Shown in pieces: positions 22,401 to 34,400 of a stretch of 64,000 nucleotides of DNA; positions within the stretch are counted from its first letter, which is position 1, and each line of letters begins with the position of its first letter. Source of the DNA: Colius striatus (lineage: Eukaryota; Chordata; Aves; Coliiformes; Coliidae); assembly GCF_028858725.1 (NCBI RefSeq), contig NC_084760.1, forward strand, positions 78,002,367 through 78,066,366, written 5' to 3'. A program made the position numbers and the translations under genes. A model generated the notes under the pieces. It saw only the letters and a program-made list of their open reading frames with translations, made no database searches and was not told where the DNA came from.

Positions 22401-25400
22401 GGGGGAAGGAGGCCTGGGCCCCGGGAGCCGCCGGTGGCCGACATCGCCACCTCCCGGGGGCTGCGGGCGGGAGCGGGGGGCTGCCGGCGGGACCCGCCGC
22501 CGCCATCAACCCTTCCGCGGCGGCCGTGCCGCCCCCCTGCCCCACCCCGCGCCCCCCGCCGCCGGCCCGAGGCCGCCTTGGGGCCAGGCCGCGCTGGGGC
22601 CGGGGCGGCCGTGCGGCCGGGGCGTGCGGCAGGGCCGGCCCAGCCCGCCGCTGGTATCCACAACTCTGAGGAAAACTGCGTGCGTGCTCTTGTGCACATA
22701 CACACACGCTTATATATATATATATATATATATATATGCGTGCACACAAAGAGCTGAGTAGAGGCGAACAGTTTGCTAGGGATTCGCCACAGTACCGTAG
22801 GAAGGGATTTGTCATCTTTGCCACCCGCCTCTTCCCCGGCAACGCTGGCAGTGCCTGGCTTGGTGATGGCAATTGATCCCCGAACAAAGGCTGAAGCAGC
22901 ACCCCAGGTCTCATTCTTTCCTCCCTGGGAAAAGGGAGGAAAACCCCAGGATGAGCTTCTAAAGTCCTAGCAGTCACAGAAACCCGCCCAGTCAGGATGT
23001 TGTGAAGCACAGGCTTCAAGCCAGGCTTGAAAAATACACCCTTTTATTCTGGTTTGAGATAGCAGATTCAGGGGACAGCAGCGTGATCTAATAGATTCAA
23101 CTTAATTTGTGGCTGCTGGTCCACTGTGGACAGGACCATTGCTTGGTGAGGAAACAGGGTGGTGCCTCTGGAGCAGTTGCGACTTTCTGTCTCTCTGGCT
23201 GCCCAAAGGCCAGGATGCAGCAATGTCCTCTGCCTCGCTGGTTTGTGCAAGGAAAGATAGAGTAGAAGAGCAGTCAGTCCCCTGGTTACTCAGAGATGCC
23301 TCCTGCAAGTGCCCTGTCTGGTAGAGCTCTGTGTGTGGCAGGAGGTAGGCTCTCTGTCCACTGTCCTCAGTTCAGACGCGGGGTATAAGGGCTGTGGAGC
23401 GTTCAGGCTGAGGTGATCATCAGCTGCTTCAAGATCATTGTGACCGTGTTTTGCCCTGTACCTTCATAGCAGAGCTGCGCACAGTTTGTATGGCAGGGTC
23501 TGGCGAAGGTCTGGCAGGGTCCGTGTGGGTTGTGACCCGTGGCGTTATTCCAGCCGGAGGTCAGCAGAGGGCTCTGTCACTGTGGGCCAACACTGGCCTT
23601 TTTACTTTTTCTTTTTTTTTGTCGCACTGGATTTCAATTTCTGTAACTTTCTGTGTGTGATGGGCTGCATGTGCGTTGCCAGAGGTTTGTGTCAGGCTTT
23701 GTTTGGGATAGGTGTCCATTTTGCATGGGCAAAAGGTTCCGATTTGCTGGTGGGCTGCTGCCTGTTGTGCTTGACCCTGGCTCCTGCTGAAGTCAACAGA
23801 AGAAGGTTCAGTGACTCCAAAGGGATCAAGATGGAGCCCACTGTGAGGCTTATTATGGTAACCAGTCCTCTGCTGGTGGTAGAAAAGAGCTGGTGTGCTC
23901 ATCTAGTGCCATTTGTTGTGTCTAGCTACCTTCCTGGGTAGGGGAAGAATCAAACAGCGGTTAATTCTTTGTCACAAGAAGGCTGATGGGATCACAGGAG
24001 AAGCTGGTCTGGCAATGTGAGCAGTGAGATTTTGGTGCTATTGCCTTAGTGCTATTTCTGGTTCTGGGAGGCAGATACATCTGTGAGCTAGAAATCAGGA
24101 CTCTTGGCATTACCTTCCTGTCTCTCCTTCCGTCCTGCTGTATGACCTTGGAGGTCCTCTCTCTGTACCTCAGTTTCTCTTCTGTGAAGTGGAGACAATG
24201 ATGTGCCTCTATTCCACAAGGGCAGTTCTGTAGTTTCTTCTGCTGAAACTCTCGGGGTCTTTGGGGTTGAGCTGAAGTGTGATTTTGGGTCTTTGGCCAT
24301 TTTGTGCTTGCTCTGAGCTGTTGAACAGTGACAGGTTTTTATTTGGGGTGCACTTAACTCTGGTTGGAGGCTGTAATTTTAGCTTCAGCCCCTACCCTTT
24401 TGTGCTCAAGAGAGCCTTCCACATGTTCTGTGACATGGGAAGTTGTAGAGGAGTCAGACAAACACTCTTTGTTTGTTCCACGAGAAAAGATTTTCTGGTA
24501 TAAATAAAGGAAACCACCAGCACTTGTGGCTGCACTTTTATTTTTGAAAGAACAGTGTGTCTGTATTGCTGCTAAACCATTGACAGAGAGAGACGCAAAA
24601 TGACCATAGACTTGCTCCTTTTCTAGTTTAGCATGTTCCCACTCAACTGCTCCAAATTTGGGCTTAAGCCTGCCTGCTGTGGCTAATTCTGCCCTGAAGA
24701 GTTAATGTGGGACCTGACTGGGTTTTAACCTTGCTTCCCTCTCCATTCACAAAGAAGAACCTCTGACTCAAATCTGGAGGTGTTTTGCAGGGTAGGGGTG
24801 TGGGTTAAATGCGGGATTAACTTTTAACGTGGGCCGAAGCCCAAATTGCAGGAAAGGAGCAGGCCAAGTGGTGTTAGTCCTTCACTGACCTTCCTATGCT
24901 TCCCTGTAAAAGACAGACCTTCTTCTGACCCTGACACAGCCAATGGAAAGGAAGCACAGACTGAATCAGCCCAGCAAAGTGTGGAATATGACTCCTGGTC
25001 CATGGGAGTCAGTGTGGGTATGGTGGCAGGGGCAGGGCTTTGCTGTGAGGATGACTGTACCTCAGTCATGCGCTCGGGTCTGGGTGCTAACTCTGCACAT
25101 GAACTCTGGAGCCTTGCACAGTCTCTGTCTGAGCACTCCGTGTCCGGCAAAATCCAGGCAATGCGTCTTTCGTGGCAGTCCTTTCGTGGACTTGCAGCTG
25201 GAGAAAAATTCCCTGTTTCCTATTCAGAGGCTGATTCAGACTTTGGAAAAAGTCTTTGTGTTAAAAGCAAAAATATGCCAGATTTTTTTATGGTAAAGAT
25301 TTGATCCCATCAAAACTCCTGTATCTCAAAGTATAGTCATCAGGGTGCAGCTGTCGAAGTAAAGTCTCGGCAAAGGAAGTTGAATGTGCTGTTTCGTGGC

Positions 25401-28400
25401 CAATTGTTAGTCCGGATTCTCTGGTGTTGTCCAGCTGCTTGCATGGTGTGAACCTCTAGGAAGCCTGGCAGATGGTGAATCAGTTTCACTTCAGTTCCCT
25501 ACTCTCTTTCGGTTTCTGCCTCCTTTATGCCCCAGACTACTGCGGTGAGCAGCCTTTGATCTGCACAGATAACTGCCGCTTTCCCTCCCTCTTTTCTTCC
25601 CTCCCTCCCTCCCTCCCTCCCCTTGACATAGGTCTGTAACCATTTTTATCCAGAGCTGTACCTTTACTGCCAAAGTTCCCAGATCCTTTCTGCTGGCATG
25701 GCATGAATAATCAACAGTGCAGTTTGGCGACTGTCATGGTGCCTGCAGAATTTCCCACATATTAAACTGTTCAATTTCTTGGAACACGGGTGGTGGCGAA
25801 GGTCACTCTGAAGGGGAATGAGAGGAAGGAGGTAGCTGCAGACAGGAGGCACACTGCAGTTCAGGAAGGAGGGAAGAAGAAGGGAAGGGACAAGGAACAG
25901 AAACATGCTGTCTTCTAGATGAGGAGTACCAACAAGCAGTCCATGCCTGCCAGGCTACATTTCCCTTTCACAAGCCACTTTATCTTTTAATAGCTGCTCA
26001 CACTGACACTTCAGACTCCCTAGATGGAAGCTCCTCCCCTCTTGTACCCGCTCTCAGCACTGTGGCACTGTCAGCTCTGCTTGACCTAGAATTAACTTTC
26101 AACAATTAACTGAAGGCTGTGAGCTCCAAGCCCTGCAGCTTTTGCATTTTTGTGGCAAAGTAACCTTTATGCCAGTTTGTCACAAGTTCAGGGCACTTCA
26201 GAAACGCTTACTGGAGACCATTTATTTTCCATGATGCAAGCAGTTTGCTCTTATCATTCTGAGTTATCAGCCCTGGTGCTGTAGGACTCTGCATGCTGTA
26301 CAGGTGTATGGTTATAGTGCATAACAGTGTGGGGCAGGTACTGTCTCTTTGTGCGTGCTCTTATCCTCTACTCTGTTTGAGGCATCCTCCTTTGCCTGTA
26401 TGCTGGTAGAGCTGTGAGGCCTGGAGGGCTCCAGGTACTCACCATTTGCAGAACTGCACTGGCATCTGGGTTTTGTGCTTGTGCACTTATCTATCCCATC
26501 TCTCATCTCTTTAAATCTCTCCAACCCTTGACCAAGTAGCAAAACGAAGCTTTGGCAAGAGACTGGGAAACATTGAGAAACGCTTGTGAAATCAGTGCAG
26601 ATCGCAAGCAGTCAGTGTTTGCTCCATTCGTGGGGAAGGCAGGCGATAATAGCAGATCCACCCTGTTCCCCCTCCCACACTGCCTCATTCTGGTTTCATA
26701 GCCAAGTATGTGGTCTTGTTAATCCTGGGGGTGCTGTGGGTTTGCTCTGAATCTTTCATTGGGTGCCTTGGTCTGGGAAAGTGGTCAATGTGGAGGCACA
26801 GAGGCTGTGGCTTGTAGCAGGTGCTGTCGTGGTTCTGAGGTGGCCTTTTACGGTGGATGTTCTGCATGGGCAAATGAGGGAGCTGACAGCAAGAATGAAG
26901 ATATGTAAATACATGGTTCAGAACCCCCTGCTTGTTCTGGGAAGTGTCTTTGTGCTGAGGTCTGTAGAAAGGATGCTTCTGGCTTAATCCCTTGCCTTCT
27001 GAAACCCACTGGGGCATCCAGTGTCTGTTTCGAAAGGGGGTAAAAGGCAAACCGGGGAAGAGCCTTGATTCAGAGCGCAGATCACCTGCAGCAGCCTCAG
27101 GTGCTTTTTGGTGAAGCCAGTATGCTTTGTGGCTGCACATCTGAGAGTATGTGTGATAGCAGGGAAAGGGTTTGTGGAGGAGGCACCTGTGGACTGCATC
27201 TTGGTGCCAGGGAGGCAAACAGTGAGGCTGTCTTGTCAATCTTGCCTCTGCCCTGAAGCAGCAGGGAAAAGAGATTGTCTCTCTCTCTCTCACCTGATTT
27301 GTGTGTGCATTGTGTGTGTGTATAAGGCAGAGACAAAAGACATAGGCCTGCAAGTGTTAGTGAAGAGCGTAGGGTAGATGTGTTGCAACCATCTGGCTTG
27401 TTTTAAGGGGAGAAGAACTAGGCATTCTTTAGCTAAGTTTGCACTAACTTCTTCACTCCATTCCTTCTTTTAGTTATCAAATTCCTGGAAGTCTACGAAC
27501 GCAGCTTCTGCAGGACAATTGAAACCCTGGTGGACATTTTCCAGGAGTACCCCGATGAGGTGGAGTACATATTCAAGCCATCGTGTGTGCCTCTGATGAG
27601 ATGTGCGGGTTGCTGCGGTGATGAGGGCCTAGAATGTGTCCCTGTGGATGTGTACAACGTAACGATGGAGGTGAGGGCCCAACTTGCAAGCTGGCATGCC
27701 TGGGTGGAAGGAAGCAAGTCAGCCATCATAGCCACATCAAGTCCCAGTTCCCAGCTAGTTCAGAGGAGGCGCAGCCTACCCCAGGGAACTTGAGACTGTC
27801 AGATCAAGAGAGTTCATCACTCTCCTGACTGTTGTGCCCAGCCTGACATCACACAGGGTTAAAAGATGAGCTGTCCACGTCTACTCAAGGCTAAGAGGAG
27901 AATCTCTTTTTTTTTTTTTTTGGCTCTGACCTTGCTAGTGTCCAAATACAATAGCTAGGAGCATGCAGAGGAGCATTTCTGCAAAGGAGCACTTCATGCT
28001 TACGGAATGCAAAGGAGCATTTCTGATGCTGTTATCTCTGGGACCCACAATAAGATACTCCTTGGGCCCTTTCTCCACGTTAACTCTTGAGACTGGTCCA
28101 CACAGCTGTTGCTCTCAAGACGGCTGAGTAGTGAAAAAGGGGAAAGCCTGTCAGTACTCTCTCCTGGAGGGCATGTGAGGTCAGCCTTTACCAACAGAGC
28201 AGGGGATTTGGGTCATTAGCTACATTGGCACAGCAGGGGTGGAAAGGGGCTCTAAGAAACACTCTGCTTCAGTGCGGAGTGGAAAAGTCTTTCTGCCTCT
28301 GGGAGTCCTCCTCCTTTGTTTGGAGGCTGCCTAATTCACTCCATGGAAGACAGAGAGACATGACTGGCTGTGATGCAAAGGCTGGGCACATGGGGAAGAT

Positions 28401-31400
28401 GCAGTCTCTGCTTTAGAGAGCTTTGTCAGTGCTCTTGTCTGCCACCTGGATCCCAGCTTATGTCTACAATAGTGCTGGTGCCCACTATCCTTAACCCTTA
28501 GCTCCCTTGCCTACTTTTGTCCCTCAGCCTCTTGAGTGGCCTCTATAAATATTGCCATCACTTTTGGATATGGATGAGAGACATGGACGACTATGTGGTT
28601 AACCAGCAAGCTCTTTTTGACTTGTAATTTGGGCTGTGTTTGAACTCTGGTGGACAACCTGTCTGTGCTCTTCTGTAGTTCCCCATACTGCTTTTCCACT
28701 CACAAGCTCTAGCCTGGGCCAGAGCATGCTGTGCACGGGTTAGCTAGGGATAGTTTTCTTCTCACCATTCCTTGCTGAGTTACAGGTTTTTGCCTGATGT
28801 GCCCACATGCCTGTAAAGGGTCAGAGGCACTTGAGCAGAGATCTGGTGCAAATGCTAGAGCCAGTGGTCCAGCCAGGTTTTGGGTTGAGAGACTTGATAT
28901 ACACGCATAGTTTCTTATATAACTTTCCTGGAGGCAGCTGGAGCTGAGGACTGGGCAACATCTGGCCCTGCAGGACTGTTTTGAGCACAAATCACCAGAT
29001 GTGCTTTGTGTGCTGGGTCACTGAGAAAGTGGGAGGCCAGCTGGGAAGGAGCGGTGGCTTTAGGGGAAAGGAGTCAGCTATGGCATTTTTGGTTTGTGCC
29101 TTTGCGTTGGGCTGCAGCAGGGTTCTGCGTGAGAGCAGGCTGGAGGCTTCCATGCTGCCATCCTGGCACTGGCCAGGGATGGCTCCCTGAGAGCCTCCTG
29201 GTGGGGTTACTCCCTCTCCCATGCCTGGCTCCAGGGCAGGGACAGTTCACCAGTGCTGTCACCTTGCATGCCTGAGTGGACAGAGCTTTGGCATGAGTCT
29301 GGCATTGCCGCCTGCTCATGATCAAAGGCCTTCCCTGAGTGGGAGAATGAAGCCTCAAAGCTTGCTCAAGCTCTGCCATGCTCTTCCCAGGAGCACCTGG
29401 GGTGCAAATGCTTTGCCACACAGCAGGCTGATTTGGAGCTGTGAGTATAAGTAGTGAATGGGCAGTGACCCTCTCTGTTTCTTTCATTCCAGATCATGAG
29501 AATTAAACCCCATCAGAGTCAGCACATAGCGCACATGAGCTTCTTACAGCACAGTAAATGTGACTGCAGGTGAGAATGGACCAGCACCAATTCCTCTTGC
29601 AATAAACTTACTCTGAGCCTTTCCCTTTTTTCTGCCATTGGGTTGAGACTCTTGTCCAGAGGCTTCTGCAGTCTCCTCAGATGGTTTGTGGTGGGTTGAC
29701 AGAGCCTGGGAAAAGAAATCCTTTGCTGGTGAGGCTCCTCCATCTCTAGATACTGCAGGTGGGCAATGCTGGCCTGCAACCTGGGGTCTTTCGGCACTTG
29801 CTGCCAGCGAGATGTGACAGGAGAACAAACACTTTGAGAAGGACCACTTAGCCTGTGCCATGAGCATCCTGCAGTGCCAGCTTCCCTGGCACGTCCTTCC
29901 CTGGGCTTGGCGGGAACTGGGAATAATGCTGGAAGCATATGTGGTAAGCTCCTTTCTAATGAGGCCTTTGTTCTCTGTTCCCCCACAGACCAAAGAAAGA
30001 TGTCAAAAACAAACAAGAAAAGTAAGTGCCAAGCCTTTCCTCTTTTCTCTTTTGGTGGTCGGTTGGTGTTTCCTCTCCCCCATGGCCCCTTGCCCTTTTC
30101 TTTGGTTGGAGATACTTACTTTGAGAAGGTGTTTTTGGAATTGGCGTATGTTAGTGCACGGGGCGACACTCTGAATCCGTTCCAGGTGGGCACAGAAACC
30201 CAGATCTGACGGTCCTTCCATCATACCCCAGACCTGGAGCTTGCATGACCCACGGCCATGGCAGTCATTCCTAATGCTTTATCCCGAGTCAGGGAAGTCC
30301 CATCGTGTGTGTCCTACCAGAATGGATTCAAGGTGCAGCCCCCACTCTCTCTTCCCTCTTCCTGGGGTGTTTCTGGATACTGCAAATCGCTGCCTTTCTT
30401 TATGATTTTTTTTTTTCTCGCTGCTTGGGTGAGCACTTGCTGGCTTCTTTCACAGCAGCTTGGGTAGGAACTCTGCTGGCTACAGGGAGAGGTGACAACA
30501 GAGGCCTGGTGGAAGCAGGACTGATGCCATGCAGGATGTGGCGCTGGTGTTGGCAGGGTGGGGGCCCGGGAAGTGGATGTCCTAGCTGGGCCTTGGTGGA
30601 GGCTTTCATGAGAGGTTTTTTTCAGTCTGATTTTGGATTTGCTATGGTGACCTGAAGGATGTTAAGGCACAACCTTCCCTTTCCTTCCTCCCCAAAGTAA
30701 AAAGGTTGTGGAAAGTAGAGAAATAAGCTCTCGTCCTGCGGTAGTTGCAGGGACAATCACATGATGTGGAACAACGTGGAGAAGAAAGGGTGGCACCTCT
30801 CTGGGTGAGAGGGTCAGCGGGGCTGCGCATGCTGGGACAGCGACTCTGCTGTTTAGAGGTGCAGAGCTGGAGAGGAAGGAGGTGAATAATGGGAGATGAG
30901 GTTGAGACAGACACAGGGAGAGGAAGCAGGAGAGTGAGAGAACTTTCACCTCTCTCCTGGTGGTTGTGTATTTCTAGCTGCCTTCCAGCCTCTCCTTCTT
31001 CCTCCTGGAAGTCTGCTCCTGGCTGTGTCCAGCCAGTGCTCCTCTCTGTGCGAGGCCGTGGTGGGGACGGTCGGTCTGCATGGCTCTGTGGTTTGAAGGT
31101 GTGCGAGAGCTGGGTCTGTGTGAGCTCTGGTGAGGATGGGATGTGGATGAAGCCGCCAGCCCGGACTGTGTTGCATTCTCCTTCCTCTTCTAACAGTGCC
31201 TTGCCTGCTGTTTGCTGGTTCTGCACTCCCTGGGGAAAGACAGGAAGGGATGGGAGAGATTGGTGTGCTTTTATTTGTGCTGGATTGAAAGTTCTGTTAT
31301 ATTGGTGCCCCTCTCCTCCCTTCAGGTTGATTTTCCTCCCCTCACTGCCTCCCTGTGATTCCAGACCTGTAAGGTGGAGGCTGGGAGCAAGCTGATGGTC

Positions 31401-34400
31401 TGACACTTGTTCCAGTGAGACGACTCAAACAGGGCCTAAGAAACACCCATGGTGCTTCCCCTCCTGTCCCCTCGTGCCCCCTTAACCGCTCCCTCCCGAG
31501 GTGGGCTGCACCAGGGAACGAGGGAGCCTTTGCTTAACTCTCCCAGTACTGGGACTCACTTGCCTGATAAGCCCTGGTGCTTTGCCTAGGGCCTTCTCCC
31601 TGCATGTCTCTCCCTTGATCCTGTGCTAAATGGCTCAAGGAGCAGTGCAGGCTCTGGCCTCTCTCCCTCCCTGTGCACTCACTGGCCTGTAGGGATCCAT
31701 GGTCAGTGTCCTGGCCTGCACGTCCTAGCCTCTGCTTGTCCCAGCTTCTGGCCAAGAGTCAGGAGCAACTGGTGATTTTTTTGGAATGGAGTCAGTGCCT
31801 TGGAGTTTGCTCCTCTGCCTACCAGATCCACGTGGAAGGTGAGGGAAGGGAGGGAGGGAGGAAAAGAAGGGAAGATCTGAAAGCTGCTTGCTGATTATCT
31901 CCTGGATGTCATAATTAGATCAGGCCTCCCACTTTCCTCTTTGGTGCCGAGGTTGGAGGCTGCCAGTGGGGATGTTATCAGACATCCAGTGAGGTCCCTT
32001 GGGGTCCTCCAAGCCACAGGCATGAGGTGGGATGGGTGAGCAGAGCCTTTGGGCTGGGTAGCCCTCTCCCACTGAGGAGCAATGCTATATAGACCAGGTC
32101 TCTCCCCTTGCCCATGGGGTGCTGAGGCCAGGCTCCCTTTGCTCCCATGCCAGTGCAGGATTACCACCAGCCCTGCAGCAGAGCTTTTGGAGCTTGGCTG
32201 CCCCCTCCTAGGCCAAATTCTGGGTAGTGCCTCTGGTCAGAGCAGTTTCTGTTTCCCCAGGGACAGCCCCTCTGCTCAGTTGCCTCTTGTCAGCGTGCAC
32301 CCGGGGGCTTGTTGCCTGGAGCGGTTGCCTGCACTCACTTGCCATGCGTGGTGCTTTCACAAAGCTTTCTGTTCCTTCCTCCTCACCCCCTGTCCCTTTC
32401 CAGCTCCGGCTCTGCCGAGTCCCCGGCACTGGTTTGGCTGTGGGCAGGCTGGTTGTGGTGCTGACAGGAGTGCAGGAGGGCCAGTGAATGTGTGTATGAG
32501 GGGGAGATCTGCGCTTCGCTCTGGGACTTGCCCTCCGGTCCTGCCTCATGTGCTTCCCTCCTCCCAGCAAGGCACATGGCTGGTTTTTTTTTCCTCCTCT
32601 TCCTTGCGTTTTCTTCCGTTTTCTCTCTGTCTCTCCCTTTCTTTCTTTCTTTCTTTCTCTCTCTCTCTCTTTCTCTGTTTTTTTTGTTTTTCTTCCAGAA
32701 AATCAAAACGAGGAAAGGGGAAGGGTCAAAAGAGAAAGCGCAAGAAAGGCCGGTACAAACCACTCAGCTTGTACGTTTGTGTCCTCTGCTCGTAGACTCT
32801 CTTCCCTCCCTCTCCCCAAACCAATCCGCCTGCTTGCTTCTCACTCAAATCTCACCCTCCCCTCCCAGTCACTGGTGGGCTGCAGATCCTGCAGGGGCAG
32901 CGCTGGTGGCGGCACCGCTCTGGCACTCAGGGTGTCTCAGGGAAGGTGGCTTTGGCTTGCCTGGCTCTCTAATAACCACCAGCAACGTGTGTTTCCCTGA
33001 GGTGCAGGAGCATGGGTGGCTGGGTGAGCGTCCCGCGCCTTGTTTCCAGCGCGCCTTCCGGCTGCACCTCCAGCACCCGCTGCCCCCAGCTCATCCTGTG
33101 GCCTCGCTACTGCCAGGACTGGGGACAGGCAGGCTGGCAGCTGCCCTGCATGTGTGTGTGTGCGTGCGTGCGCCTGTGTGCCTGTGAGTCTGGTGGAGTC
33201 ATAGGCTAAGAGGCGAGGTGGGATGGTGGGAAGCCAGAGAGGGGGTGCTGCGGAACTTGGCGGGGGGCTCACTCTCTTTTTTCTCTCCTTCTTTCTGCTG
33301 GATTTGGTGGCTTCTCTCTTGCTGTCTCTCTTGGTCTCTCTTGCTCTGCCTCTCTCACGGTGGTTCACAGAATTCTGCATTCTAAATTCACAACCCCTCC
33401 ATAGGAGACTCCTAGGTGGCAAGGTGGGGATGGGGCTTACAGAAAGGAGGGCAGTGCCAGCAGCAGGGATGAGCAGGTGATACTGGAGCACATCTGCTTT
33501 CCAGGGGAGGAGAGAGAGACCCTGTGTATTTAACTCAGTGTAGCCACTGGCCTCTTTCTGCTCGAGTGGCCTGCTGCAGAGAAGTCCTTTCACTGAGATG
33601 TCACCGGCCAGTTGGGACCTCTCACCTTCCCATCCTTGCTTTCCCCTTCTTCCTCCCTCTGGCCTGTGCTGGCAGATCCAATGCAGCATTTGTGAATACT
33701 GTGCAGAGAGCCTGTTCTCTTTCTCTTTATGCTAAAGCGAGGGGATGCTGTCCTGGGGCTGCCGGGGTGCTGCTGGAACGTCCATCAGCCCGTGGCGCTC
33801 CAGCGGGCAGCATGAGGGCTGCGGGAGGGGGCAAGGGGATTGCTTTGATGTTTAGGGTGTTGCATGTGTTTTTTCTTTCTGCTGAAGCGCTGTAGCTTAG
33901 ACATCTTTCCTTTTGCCTTTTTGCAGTCACTGTGAGCCTTGCTCAGAGAGGAGAAAGCACTTGTTTGTACAAGATCCCCAGACCTGTAAATGTTCCTGCA
34001 AATTCACAGACTCACGTTGCAAGTCGAGGCAGCTTGAGTTAAACGAGCGCACTTGCAGGTTTGTGTCCTGAAGGATGAAACACACAAAGAGAAAGAGAGA
34101 GAAAGAGAAAGAGGGGGGAGCTTGCTTCCTGCTGACTTCTGGCACCAGTGCTATATGATTACTTCTTTTCTCTGTCCTACATGGGCCAGAGGGCAGAGGG
34201 GCTGACTGATATGAGGACAGAGTTTCCCTGTGTTGAAGGGCTGCTGCGCATTTCGGATGTGCTGTCAGGACTTAGACGGGGATGTCTCCCAGAGACAGGG
34301 CATTTGTATCTAAGATGTCCTTTCCTGTAGGACAAGAAAACAGAGGTCATGTTGCTGAGGTTGTCAGGGGGAGGGTCTGTAGCCCTCTGCACACTACCTG

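Larger units (their letters stand above)
22355..27473 (+). other. VEGFA: VEGFA intron 2
   Basis: A 5.1-kb intron from GTAAGC to TCTTTTAG. It starts in the GC island, then carries a (TA)n tract at 22710-22737, a MIR-like relic near 24090-24215 and a (CCCT)n tract at about 25599-25622. No additional exon was recognised. Confidence 0.85.

Noticed and set aside
21884..22747. Minus-strand open frame of 287 codons over exon 2
   Set aside because: GC-island artefact ending in a (TA)n repeat that reads as I-Y-I-Y. No start or splice context.
32082..33187. Open frames of more than 200 codons over exon 6
   Set aside because: They pass through the pyrimidine tract as serine/phenylalanine/leucine runs and include exon 6 in a wrong frame. 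Shadows of low complexity.
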